Notes under the pieces: generated by a model
What the model was told of the DNA's origin: nothing
Databases searched by the model: none
Seen by the model: the letters and a program-made list of their open reading frames with translations, nothing else
Part shown: one piece after another, positions 10,464-21,769 of the stretch
Position numbering within the stretch: position 1 is the stretch's first letter
Layout: each line of letters starts with the position of its first letter
DNA from: Sipunculus nudus
Lineage: Eukaryota > Annelida > Sipuncula > Golfingiida > Sipunculidae
Direction: 5' to 3'
NCBI GenBank assembly: GCA_026874595.1
Contig: CM049307.1
Location: forward strand, 18,765,079-18,829,078
DNA: 64,000 bases
Position numbers and translations under genes: made by a program

Positions 10464-13400
10464 TGTCAGACTACCTTTTTTTTTGTTAGCCCCTGTCGGT
10501 CTACACGGAATGGTTCCTCAGTCATGTGTTCATATCTAACTTTTAAATAGAAGATTGGGCGACACGACTACGACCCGTGCAGATGCCGTGCCAGCTGATC
10601 CGTCCGCTAATTTTACTATTTTTACATTTATCGTGTATTGTTCACGTCAGTGTTCTCGTAGTCTTAACGCCTACTTTGCTGCTAAACAACGCCACCTGCC
10701 AAGAAAAAGAACCATAACGATATTAGTATAAGTGAAGGAAAATAGATACCGTCAAGAGAATAAAAATGTTATGAAAATAAAATAAAAATTATCATTCAAG
10801 CTTATAAAATCTGCTTGAGTCTAATATGGATATTCAATTAGGAGATACTAGTTTTAAATTTCTGTTAATGTTTGAAAGATTTGATTTAAACTTGATCAGA
10901 CTTGTTGGATGATTAGATTATACAGGCTTGTTAAAATCAATTATGGAAGCTCTGAAGAGATTCCTTTGCAATAGGTTTTTGCAGCTGATGAGGAATAAGT
11001 GCCCAATAATTAACAACATGTTACAATTAAGCTTTCTCCAATGTTTCTCTTGGGGCAAATATGAGCTTGTTTCGCGAGTTGCGGAGAGTCGCAAGATTAA
11101 ACAGAAAGTGTTAATTTATAAATCATGCACCAAAATGATCATTTTTTTGTACGTGGTTGAACATCAGAGCGCATTGGAGAAAATAATAATTGGTTAATGT
11201 AACGCCCACTATTTTCTTGTTCACTTTAATGTGTATAAAATCAATCAAATTAATACCACCAAATCGGTCTCTCAATGGATTTTTTTGGCCGCAAAAGCAA
11301 TGTAACACAGTAGAAGAGCAACAATACCCGAAGGCCATAACACTCAACTTGATTTTAAACCAAGAGGATACATGGAAACGTTTAAAAAATAAAATAAAAT
11401 AAGAGTTTGGTACAGAAACGTCATTCTTAAAGTTGCTACTAGTTAATTTCCACACCATGGTCATTCCATAACCTAACAATCCTTGTATAAATAGATAAAT
11501 AATTTTTCTACTCAAGTCGGGTCATTTCACCATTTAAAATATGACACGATAAGAGGGGATTCCGTTAAGTCGAAGATGAGTGATAAAACTGACATTTATA
11601 TCTATAAGAAATATCTGTTTACATATAAGAATAGGAAACTTTGAACAGGACGATACCCTAACCGTGTGTAAAAAAATCGTAACAAAGTAAGGTGGGACAT
11701 TTCCAAAACATTATTGGGTTTTGGTATAGCATTGCCAAGTTTATGGAAGTAGATTTCCGACCATCGTTTGTTTTGCCATGCTAGAGGTTACATGTGCTCG
11801 AATTATATAAATAAATTAACATGGGTAAGAAAGACTACCAGCATGCAGATGCACGTCAAAATCATGTCCGACAGCAAGGGTTATCTGAACAATTTAAATT
11901 TATGGATATCGCAACATTGAGCCTATGATTTATCCAGATTTGTCATAGATAATCTATTTTCACCTACAGTTTCATCCAACCTTACAATTTATTTGTTAAT
12001 ATTATTTATTTAATTTATTGTACCCTCCTGTATACACCTGTAGATTTACCTCGCGCCCAGGGGAGCACACAAATCATGCGGTCACACAAGAGCCGTTTTT
12101 TTCACACAAAAAGCGTACTTAATACCGTTTCTCTAAGACCAACTCAATATACCGCACTCGGTAAACATCGTTTTCTTACTTCGTCAGAACAAGACTTATT
12201 TAGTGCTTTATTCGATGCCGTATTCGACTGACTTCTCGTCATACGCTTTGTTTTCAGGTTTAGCATATTCTTTCTATTATTCATGCATTGGGGAAACAGT
12301 ATTCGACAAGGTATTCACCTTATAATATCAATGAATTGGTATCGAAACTACCTCCAGATGTGGTTTCACCGATGGGGATCGAAACGCGAATGCATTCGAT
12401 TTAAGTATGAACAGATTGTGGATTTAGAGGCAATAAAACCGTATTCGATACGGTAGTCAGTGAATATTAATGCAGTGTTAACACAGCTTTGGTTATTCTT
12501 TCGACCATTCTGCCATGATCCAAGCCATCCACTCATTGGTGTCACACCCCCGAAGGAATGGACACTCAAGGTTCAAATCACCACAAACAACGGTAATTTA
12601 ACTATTTGCTCTTCCCCACATGGTAATTAAATTAAGCTAGAAGCTCTAACTGTCACATCTCTACTCTAGTCTGAGTAATTATCAAGGATATAACAGTGGA
12701 TTACCATATCAAAGTATAACCCTGCATTAACTTAAACGGCTAAGCCAATCCTAATAGCACGCTCGCCGTAGGAATGGACATTCCAGATTCTTTTAATCGG
12801 TAAAACTCACACATACACTCAAGAGGATGAAAATGCACTGGTAAACAAAACCAAAAATATATGAAAAAGTACACGTACACTTCTCTGGGGAGGTATCGAT
12901 GATCACTAGAGTCCATATAATCACACAAAATCACTAAGTTCTGTTTACTCCTTGATGAACACTACACACGAAAGGTCCTTTTGTTTGAACGGCTGCTGAT
13001 CAAATGATCGAGGCACTCGTGACATTGGAATGCCAGCTATTAGTCCAAGCCGCTTACACTGCGTATACACAGACGATCTCTAGCACTTCATACCGCTAAA
13101 CAATCTGGGTCAACATCGTTCTCCACTGAACTGCTAGCTCGCCATACAAAGCGAAAATCCTGATTAGCCTATAAATTGTCCTGGTTACTGGTCTTCAATA
13201 CGGTAGAAACACATATGTTCAAGTTTTCCAAGTCTTACTTTAAAATAAGATTCAACTCTCAAGTCCGTTAGAGAGATTCTTCGTGGCCGTCTAGAGCCAT
13301 TGATGTACTATGCCCAGGAACATCATCTGATCAGACAATATCGGATTCTCCACTAGCCTCCACGAGGCCTACTGACGTCAGGCATCTTGCCCGCCTTTTG

Positions 13401-13989
13401 GCCAATGATCTCACACTATTATGCACTATTATGTGGCCTGTCATAAACTGCATGAATACTAAAATGTACGCACCACCAGAGAGCAAAACATGGGAAAAAT
13501 TAAGTATTCAGGTTCGTTGCCTTTTAAGTCTACAGTAAAAATGTTATAACAGGAACTATCTAGACCGATTCTCACGGAATTATAACTGTACCAAAACTAA
13601 TATCAAATAAGACACCTTGGTGCTCTAAGCGCAGTTCTCACGCTAACATCTAAACATGATATTCCATATTAATGTCAACAAATGAAAGAAGCAATCATCG
13701 AGTTTTACTCCTTAGTTGAATATGCAAAAAAATAACTAAGTCAGAGTTCTCTGGTGACAATCAGTCGTTGCCTGTCCACAGTCTGAATATAATCACCTGC
13801 TCAGATCAGGTAAGCAGGTAGTGAAGACCTGCTCTGTTGTAGTTAGGGGGCTTCTGTATACATTTACTGTTGTCTGTCTTTGATGTCATGGATCTTTCTT
13901 CCTGTTGTTTTGTTGCTCCATCCTTGGCTAGACCGTCTGCTATTCATTACGAATTACTTGCAATGCGATGATATCCACGGCACAGTGAC
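10464..13989. other. Non-coding middle of unit copy 1
   Basis: Homologous DNA is present in all three copies. The open frames here (for example 89 codons at 10,928 and 130 codons at 11,123 on the minus strand) either begin at non-ATG codons or are broken by indels in the other copies, so I do not call them genes. A perfectly conserved short hairpin is at 12,438-12,454. The part 12,769-13,498 is absent from the third copy. Confidence 0.6.
12438..12454. other. Hairpin ACCGTAT-TCG-ATACGGT conserved in all three copies
   Basis: Seven perfect base pairs flank a TCG loop. The same 17 bases are present at 24,819-24,835 and 40,956-40,972, although the surrounding sequence varies. It lies at the end of a 250-bp stretch with five ATTCGA words. 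The role is unknown; it could be the end of an unrecognised small element. Confidence 0.55.
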
Positions 13990-15900
13990 TCTTGAGAGTC
14001 TGATTAAGGACGCAAGAGCAGACGTCAGGTCATGCAATTCTCTGTCCCTGCCATTCTGAAGGCTCTGTAGGTCAGACAGAGCATCTGCCAGGAACATTTC
14101 ATTTTAAAACTTATACACTTAAAATGTGTAGAGTAACAGCCGTTAGCGAAGGCGATCATTTCTTTTCTTCCTTCTAGGTAAATAATGAAGATTCTGGTGG
14201 CCACCATTTCCGTTTGCCTGTTCAATGTACACACGGGTCCAGCTGTCTTGCGGGTAGTTGTGGCGGCAGTTCTCCATGGTGTAAGACATCTTTTCAATAC
14301 TCTCCTCATTTTTTTGCCATCGCCGGGGATCCTACATTGAATCTGGGATGAGATCACATTATTCCAAGCAAGGTTCTCAAGTGCGAGTGGGTTCACTACG
14401 GGAACTTGATCCACATATTCTTTGGGCGTTGTTTTTAGAATCCTCGATTGGTTGATGTAGCTTCCTCTTTTCAGTCTCCCAATCTTGGCTGTCATATTCT
14501 TACCTTCACTTGGTGTCCTGCGAGTATCTGTTTAACTTTGCAGCTTGTACAAGAAACCTGGTTACTTTACGGTCCCCAAGATATTCTTGCCCTGTGATGG
14601 TCTCAAATTGGTTTATGGGTCTAATTTTCATCCCTCAAGTAATTAGTCTGGATGCTTAATTCAGCACTTAACTAAATTTGTCAACATTTTCAGCAGTGCC
14701 CAGGATGTTATACCATACTCCAGAAGTGGTCTGACTATTCCGGTGTACATTTTCTTGAGGTTTTTGGAATTTGCACCCCATGTTTTGCCTGCAATTTTTT
14801 TTTTTCATGAGGGCAAAAAACGCACCTTTGCTCTAGCTTTAGCATTGTCAACCGTGCCTCCAGGTCAGCCTCTTATCAAAACTCGTCCCCAGGTATATGG
14901 GGTTGTATTCTGCTGACAACGTATGATCATTCATCCTGAGTGAGGCTCTCTGCTGTTTGGTAGAGAGGTTGAAGATGGTATTGGTGGTTTTACAGGGGTT
15001 AACTGGAATGAGCCTCTGTTTTTTCCAAGCCTTTCAGTATAGATGGCACTGTAGACATGGCGTAGAGGGCTCTGACTTTGGTATTGATGAGCCGTTCCAT
15101 TAGTTGACAAATCAGGATGAGTCAAGCTGATTGATCGATAACTTTCAACCTTGGTCTTTACCTTTCTTGTGAAAGGGCACCATGTTGCCAGATCTGTGGG
15201 ACATGCTAGTCTTCTAAGTAATGTGTTCACAGACCCAGTAGTTTGATTTTTGCTCTCATGCCTAGATGTTGAAGAATCTGATTCATGATACTATCTGGCT
15301 CGGGAGGTCTTTTTAAAGTATGCAAAGCTTCCTCAGACACTCATGTTGAATAGCTCGTTCATATAATTCGTTTTCAGATCCTGATGGATCCTGTTACTGA
15401 GTTCTTCATAAACCTGATGTTTTCTATGCAACGGTACAGTGAAATTACTGATCTTCTCATAACTATCTGCTAAACAGTCTGCCCTTTTCAACATCTCTCC
15501 GCCTTGTTGTATCATAATGGGGGACACTTATGCTTGTTGTTGAGTGCCATTTGTAAGTTTCCACAATATGTGTTCTTCCTCGTCCAGATTGAGTCACTCT
15601 GTCGTTTATCTCCAGCTGGATCTCGCAGCTTGGATGTAATACTTTTTGTACTTGGCACAGGTGGCTTTATCGGTGTTGTTGTTCTAAACGGTTGGGTTTA
15701 TTTCAAAATCTTCCCTGGTTCTTCAGACTTTGTTCTCATTTTCCTGCAATTCCTTTTTCCAGTATGGCGTGTAGTTCTAACGCGCACCCCTTGGGACAGT
15801 TTCTTAAGCCGCTGAATGAAACAAGTGGTTGCACTTTTAATGTTATGGTCTATTGTTTGTATTCTCTGGGAATTTGAAAAAAAAACATATTTTTTTTGCA
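13990..15900 (-). pseudogene. Jockey/I-type non-LTR retrotransposon with RNase H remnant, copy 1
   Basis: On the minus strand, from high to low coordinates, it shows the linker before the RT domain (ARTTRHTGKR-like, about 15,770), then LADSYEKISNFTVPL (about 15,460), RRLACPTDLATWCPF (about 15,215-15,170) and LKTTPKEYVDQVPVVNPLAL (about 14,435-14,375). A decayed RNase H region (TRKTAGPVCTLNRQ) is near 14,240. RT palm motifs are missing because two internal segments were deleted; the third unit copy retains them (AFDKVWKDGL and YTDNLVLW). Multiple frameshifts make it inactive. The endonuclease is not visible. Jockey- and I-type elements with this C-terminal RNase H are widespread in molluscs, which is family knowledge. 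Confidence 0.7.
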
Positions 15901-16093
15901 TTTTGAGGTATACTGCTAAGACGAAAACTCTCCCGCAAAATACATATGCGAACCAATAACATAATCTTCAAAACAAGTTCTGCTTCAGGATCTAATTGTA
16001 ATCAAAATTCAAGTAAAATATCTGTGAACTAACATAAAAATACACATTCTATAGTTTAGATTTTAAAATAATTGTAACCAGTAGATTTACATT

Positions 16094-16230
16094 CAGCTCG
16101 GGTGTCAGATCACTTGGACTCGAAGAAGACACGAGTTTGACTCGAAACTCAAGGACTCGGACTAGTACCCGGCTGACTTGGACTCGAACTTGTGACGGGA
16201 CTCGGACTGTGTTGTCTCGACTACATCGCT
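16094..16230. repeat. GACTCG-rich degenerate tract, copy 1
   Basis: GGACTCG, TGACTCGAA and GGACTCGAAC-like words recur at irregular 8-20-bp steps. The tract is present in all three copies (about 28,070-28,190 and 44,330-44,455). Similar tracts occur in non-autonomous DNA transposons of other animals, from memory. The open frame across it is an artefact of the repetition. Confidence 0.6.
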
Positions 16231-16260
16231 GGTTGTGTGGACAAAGAACGATGCCCATCT

Positions 16261-16333
16261 CTCCACTGCAGGGGCATCAGGGGGGATGGTGGTATATATA
16301 CCCCCACTTTTTTGGAAGGGGGGAAGGCCAATG
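16261..16333. mobile_element. Left-end remnant of the hAT-like insertion, copy 1
   Basis: The target word CTCCACTG (16,261-16,268) and the element start CAGGGGCATCAGGGGGG match copy 2. After CCAATG the sequence jumps to CACAACTTCC, which in copy 2 lies 3,521 bp further on and beyond the element's right end. The insertion therefore existed here and was later removed together with about 290 bp of right flank. Confidence 0.8.
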
Positions 16334-17993
16334 CACAACTTCCAATATCCATATCTGTGTATGGATATTGAGACCATCTTTAGTCAGAGGGGGAACCCTC
16401 AGATGACTTGACTTATGTTAAATAGTCCCACTTCGTCCGTAATATTCAATGACCCGGACACATGCGAAAAAAATGTTGACTAAGCAGGTTGTTAGCTTTC
16501 TACGGAAAAAAAAACGTTTTTTTCCGCGGGGCAGGGGGCGTTCCATGGCCACATGCCGTCTGCTAGGGGAGATCTGCATTACAAGTTTTCCTTTGTCTAT
16601 GGAATGGTGAAAAACCGAACTTGGGGTTGGAATTTCTGAAGAGATATTAAGTTGCACAATTCGAATAATTTTATAGTTTCAGTTCTTAGATGTTAAATCT
16701 TGATAATTTAGTTCCCGTTTGCGCAGAAGTAACTGTCGTAAAATTCACAGTCACAACCCTGCCTTTCTCAAAGCAAACACTCAAAGCTTTACCATTATCC
16801 AAAATGGTTAAGCATGCAAAATTTTGAAAAACGTTGCCCACGAAATCATATTATATTATATTTCGATACCCTCTCTCTGTCTCTGTCCCTGTCTCTCTCT
16901 CTATATATATATTTAAACATAATGGACACGAACAGAACGGAACTATGTAAAATGTTGAATTATGGAAGGAATAGGATGACCATTGAAAATAGTAAAATGT
17001 AGATGGCGCAACCACCTTTATGATGCACGTGTATAGAAAAGTTAGAATCAAAAGAGCTATTGTTGGTAATATCTACAACAAATGGACACTGACGTTGAAA
17101 ATGCAGGGCAGTCATTTGGAAGTCAACTAAAATACATAATTATAAGAGTCAATTCGAAGCATATCAATACGTAATATGGAAACGTTAGATAATATGGAAA
17201 AATCTTTGAAGTATGTATAGTTGTGACTCTGGAGTTACCAATTAAACTTGACAGAAGTGAAAGAGAAACGTGGTCAAGCTGACCTCTCAAACATCTTATG
17301 TAGTTTTCTTGGTTTTGCTTGCCGAACCTAATTGAGAACAGCTATCTCGTATTATTATCCAGACTTGTTATGTTGTAGGAGTGCAATTACATCTCGAAAG
17401 TGGCGTGGATCCCGGCAGTCTGTTCATTAGTGGGACTTATACCGGGATGAACCTGTCACAGCAAACAGGAAAGGACCTATTTCAAACAGCAGAAAGAGAC
17501 CTAACGGATGTACTTTATATAAATATATATCCTAAGTACCCAGGTTAATCTTAATAAGGAATTAGTGTTTACGTGAGGGCGCTTTATTTGCCACAGGACA
17601 TAACATTTTTTATATTAAAGCAAACATGAATCATTGGTTCCTATGTACAAGACTGTTCGACAGGAAATTATTACGAAAATGTCATTATTACGAAAAATGG
17701 TTACTATACAGTTAATATGAATGAGATGAAACATGTGGAAAATTTGTCATTCGATATCGGTTAGTATCTTTCAGATATTACACGTAAGTAGCTGAATATT
17801 CACTTTGTCTACTCTCTAATCTAAACATTTTTTAATAAAAGTTTAATATAATAAATAACCAGATGATTCTGATGGGTGATTCTGACACAATTCTTTATTA
17901 TCTCTTGTCGAGAAATCATAATGGCAGGAGTCTATAATACTACGTCAACTAATGGTGATACACATACGTTAAAAAGGGGTTATTCATATCACC
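16334..17993. other. Non-coding segment of unit copy 1
   Basis: The sequence is shared with 31,819-33,471 and about 44,785-46,429. It contains a CT/AT microsatellite (about 16,871-16,914) and a broken version of the 67-codon frame that is open in copies 2 and 3; copy 1 has lost one base near 17,310. No credible gene was seen. Confidence 0.55.
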
Positions 17994-18552
17994 AAACGTT
18001 ATGATTGGGACCTTTTCTTCCAGGCAAAGATTACAACTTTCACTAGGGAGCTTTCTAGGTGGTGTGCACTTGAGGACCAGCCAGTTTATCGAATATGGGG
18101 TGTTTGTTTTCTGTTGGAGCCAAATGAACGTTGAGAGTTCCGAGTCTTTTGCGTACTTGGGGTGGCTGAATGATTTCTTGTTGTTCCAGAATCAGGATTT
18201 AAAGTCGGTGCCGGCAAGTCTGATGTAGGTTTCTCCGAGGTGGGGTTGTGACGTCAGCGGCATAGATAATACCAGCTTAATAGGCCTGCCCCATGAAGGT
18301 CTTTTTACGGCAATTGCATCCGCTGGGTTGCGTTTTGTTCTGTACGCTCGAATGCTAACTGTTTTTTACATTTCTAAACTGACTGTTTTCGATCATATGT
18401 AGCAGGTTGTCCTCAAAATGTTTCATTTCAGGATTTTTTAGGTCGAATGTTTGATTGTTTTCCCTGTTTGTTGTATCCTCGTTACTGTCATTCTGTGCAT
18501 CAGCTCTTAGCATCATATATATATATCTTGCTTGATGTATAAAGAAATACAC
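17994..18552 (-). pseudogene. Internally deleted Penelope-like element, copy 1
   Basis: The C-terminal GIY-YIG endonuclease part lies at 18,240-18,001 on the minus strand (TYIRLAGTDFKSW, then SCNLCLEEKVPIIT). The N-terminal part lies at 18,552-18,355 (FEDNLLHMIENSQFRNVKN). The reverse-transcriptase core that should separate them is gone. GIY-YIG after RT is diagnostic of the Penelope group. The edge at 17,993 is exactly where the third unit copy stops matching, which suggests the insertion boundary. The terminal TA run is short here and about 50 bp long in copy 2. Confidence 0.7.
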
Positions 18553-19600
18553 ATGATCATATGCGATTTAATTTATGAATGTGACGTTTCTATCATCTGC
18601 AAGTTATCTGTTATCTGAAAGATCTGGAGTGATTAAGAACACTTGGACATTCGACGGTAATATCTGCTTACGGCTCAATGACGAGAGCAAGAAACTGTTA
18701 CTCAAATAACTGACTTAATGGATTTTGTTATTTGTTATTTCAGTTGAATTAGAGTTTGGCATTCGTATATAAAGAGCGGTTCTTTTTCATTTCACAGGTA
18801 CACATGAACATTAACTGTTAAAGTCGTTCATTACAGAATAGTTGCATGACTGACGTGCATCTAGGTTTAATCGTTAGTCCGATAGAGGCGTTTATTCATA
18901 GTGTACATTATAAGACCGGCGGCACATGGGTAGTGGGACGGTTCGGTTTTTGTCCATGTGATTCTGTATGTGCTGTTTATTTTTTATTTCACAATATCTT
19001 TCTTCATTTTTGCTGTAAAAATAAATTACGCTGAAGAAATGCCATTGGACAGGGCGATTGTTCATATAGTTGTTACACCATGCATGATGAGCTTTTTATC
19101 AAGAGCATGGGCTTCGTCCTAAAATCTGAGAAATGCGACTTCTGGTTCAGATTAGATAGACTATTTCTACCTTTTTTCTTTTCACTATTCGCATTAACAG
19201 ATATAGCTGAACTGTTATCTTCGTGTTATTTTATGTCTTATGTTTATTGTTTATGACAGGCCTTTCTATTTTTTTTAATTTTTACTTCGTAGTGATATTA
19301 CAATGTTACATCAAGGATGATAAACTGAATTATATACTTGCTCTTTGTACACAACGAACAAAATATTTTGCCGCTAAAACTGCTTGTACCTGAATAAGGA
19401 GGGGGTGGTCAAACATTCAAGACTACACTATTTCATTAACCATTTATTGGAATTTCATTAACACAAAATTGTTTAACTGTTGGTTGGTTAATTTATTTCT
19501 ACAGCGAGGGCCCGTAGAATACGTTCATGTTCTAAAGAATTCATGGCCTTTGTCAGTTTGTGGACCTCGCGCCAACATTGTAAACAGATCATTGACACTT
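18553..19600. other. Non-coding segment upstream of the element A endonuclease, copy 1
   Basis: AT-rich DNA shared with 34,085-35,165. It may include the 5' UTR of element A. Short open frames at 18,846 and 19,469 are present in both copies but resemble no protein I know and lack support beyond length. Confidence 0.45.
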
Positions 19601-20709
19601 AGCAATCACTGTGTCCTGAGGTACATTCCAACCCTGGTCTGGGTACAACTAACATGTCTACTGAAAGACAATCCTCACGATTTATAATTTGTCATGTAAA
19701 TATTCGCAGTATCTGAGAGCAAAGGAAAATTGAAAAATATGAGTTAAGTAATACTAAAAAATATTGATATGGTAACATATATAGTAACAGAAACTTGGTT
19801 GGAATCATGTATTGGATAATAGCTTTAATCCGCCAGTCCGTAAAGACAAAACCTTAGAGGTGGGGGTGTGGCTATTTATGTCAATTATACCCTACCATTC
19901 ATTAGAAGAGTTGACTTAGAACTGGAGGGTGTTACAAGTATATGGTTAGAGATTTATATGGAAAAAAATATTGTTTTGGAGTATATTGTAGACCATCAAG
20001 ACAAAGTGCTGAGGTTTTATTGAAACCTTAAATGTTACTATTGACAGAGCGGTCGAAGAAAATCCTTATTCATTATTTATAACATCCGACTTAAATGATA
20101 GGTGTACTACTTGGGGACTCAGCACATCTGAATAGTGACCTAGGTAACGAATTGTTTGAGCTCGTCTCGTCTCATGGCTTATGTCAGTTTGTAGATCAAC
20201 CAACCAGAATAACCGAATACACTCATTCTCTGTTGGACATTGTAATTACGGTTTAAATCTGGAAGAGTACATAACCAGAAGCTGATCCTGGGGTGGGGGA
20301 GGGGGCAGGGGTCCGCCCCCCCTTTTTTTCACCCGAAGCAACCTTAAAGGGTTTTTGACGAAATTTTGCGGCCTTGACCCCCCCTTTCCGGACCTGATGA
20401 CCTTTTTTAGGATTTTCATTAGTCCTTCTGGGTTAGACCCCCTTTTCCTAAATTCTGGATCCGCCCCTGATAACTTAGACATATTGAGTCCTTTGTCAAG
20501 CTGTGATCACTGTACTTAATTTATTATGGTCGGTATCTCTCAAAAAGTGTAAGCCGGAGTCATATAAGCGAACTGTATTCTACTATGATCGTGCTGATTT
20601 GGGGGTTTAAGGGAGTAATTGGGAACTGTTCCTTGGGACACCTGCTACAGTGTTATGATGAAGTTGCAAATATTGTCAACTACCATGAAAATATTATCAT
20701 TAAACTCGT
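19601..20709 (+). pseudogene. Element A apurinic-type endonuclease domain, copy 1, truncated
   Basis: This is the 5' part of the same non-LTR element as at 35,165-38,965. Its ORF begins near an HSNPGLGT version of the HSNPGP motif (about 19,625). LVDQPTRIT-like endonuclease sequence lies near 20,185-20,210. An 18-bp deletion after TGTATTG and single-base changes break the frame, and a MITE sits at 20,276-20,469. The domain would nick target DNA for target-primed reverse transcription. Sequence stops at 20,709, where copy 2 of the unit begins, so the reverse transcriptase is absent. Confidence 0.75.
20276..20469. mobile_element. MITE-like insertion, copy 1 (194 bp)
   Basis: The element is flanked by ATAAC on both sides (20,271-20,275 and 20,470-20,474). 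Its right end, reversed, reads CAGGGGCGGATCCAGAA; the left end reads CAGAAGCTGATCCTGGG, about 11 of 16 bases in common. Removing the insert and one ATAAC rejoins the endonuclease reading (HN, then LDILSPLSSCDH). It has poly-G/poly-C stretches and encodes nothing real. The superfamily is not established; a 5-bp duplication is not the usual hAT value. Confidence 0.7.
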
Positions 20710-21399
20710 ATGACTTGTTAAACCACTGATGACATGTATATTCTGCACATAAATACATTTATGTATTTCATTTAACGTCCATTATAACGAGCTATTTTAA
20801 CACGTGTAGTTGTATTTTTATTGAAGTTGGTTATTTATGACGGCCTAGTTCAGGCATATTAAGAACAAGAAGCCGGAATAAATGTTTATATTTGTGACAT
20901 TTACATGCCCAACAAAGCTAGTAATTCTACGTGACAGGAATACCATGTACAATACGACAGTTTGGATTGCTTGTCATACGAGTGAACATTAGCAATCCCC
21001 CGTTAAAATTTTTTAAACTCATTCATTTCGGTGATAATTTAATGAAATTGGACGCTTTTCTGTTATCATGAATAAAAATGAATTATTCACATTTTAAATT
21101 GCAATCGCTGTCCATGATGTTAATTGTACACCAGTTATTCTCCAGAAATAATAAAGTTAACATAACCTGAATTACCCGAGTCAAGGTTTTGTGGATGTTA
21201 AATTGTCTGAAAACTTGGTATCAAATTTATTTCTGGTCTTAACGTGACAGCCTGTCTCAGGAAATGAATATTATTATCTCCTCAGCTAGATATAAGCAAA
21301 ACATACGGGACGAAGACAGATACTCTTAATAAGTTAAGTCAACATACCTTATTTATCTCTGATTAAACTGTTACAACACATTCCCTATCCGGTTATACG
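20710..21399. other. Non-coding start of unit copy 2
   Basis: This is the counterpart of 8,292-8,997. No gene or RNA is supported. An ACAT microsatellite and the dispersed repeat described in copy 1 follow at about 21,400-21,640. Confidence 0.6.
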
Positions 21400-21769
21400 T
21401 GCGTACATACATACACACAGATACACACATACATACACACATATATACATACAAACACATACATAAATACGGCTTCGATCCCCGGCGTGCCTATGGGTAG
21501 TACATCCAAGGTCGGTGGTTTTCTCCGGGTCCGCTTTCCTCCACCCCTGCAGATTACCGAACGCCACCATCTGATCCATGTAGAGTGCCTTGCATTAGTT
21601 ATTATAACTAGCTGCAAATCCATGTAAGATAAATGAGTTTATATTAAACATAACTTACATCATGATGCCTCTTCAATTATACATACACATTGTCACGGAA
21701 CCTAATATCAACAAATCACGTAAGCGTGATGAACATAAATTTTGTAATGGAGAAAAAAAAATCAGATTC

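Larger units (their letters stand above)
8292..20709. repeat. Large tandem repeat unit, copy 1 (12.4 kb)
   Basis: Homology with copy 2 begins at TGACTTGTTAAACCACTG (8,293 and 20,711) and runs, with indels, to AAACTCGTA at 20,710 (36,292 in copy 2). By eye the two copies are about 97-98% alike. Copy 1 lacks 3,521 bp present in copy 2 (28,298-31,818), which joins 16,333 directly to 16,334. It keeps about 410 bp (15,476-15,885) that copy 2 has lost. The end of copy 1 cuts element A after its endonuclease domain and joins directly to the start of copy 2, the arrangement expected of a tandem duplication. Confidence 0.88.

Noticed and set aside
10928-11197. 89-codon frame repeated at 23,314-23,583
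   Set aside because: It starts at a TTG, resembles no protein and is broken in the third unit copy. Its presence in copies 1 and 2 only reflects the recent duplication.
11123-11515. 130-codon minus-strand frame
   Set aside because: The frame is shifted in copy 2 and destroyed in copy 3; no domain recognised.
16094-16230. Possible CRISPR array or minisatellite in the GACTCG tract
   Set aside because: Words are short and irregularly spaced with no constant repeat/spacer structure, and the context is eukaryotic repeat DNA.
20246-20482. Gly/Pro-rich 78-codon frame (also at 35,830-36,081)
   Set aside because: It is the MITE read through its poly-G and poly-C runs; the DNA boundaries and target duplication explain it fully.
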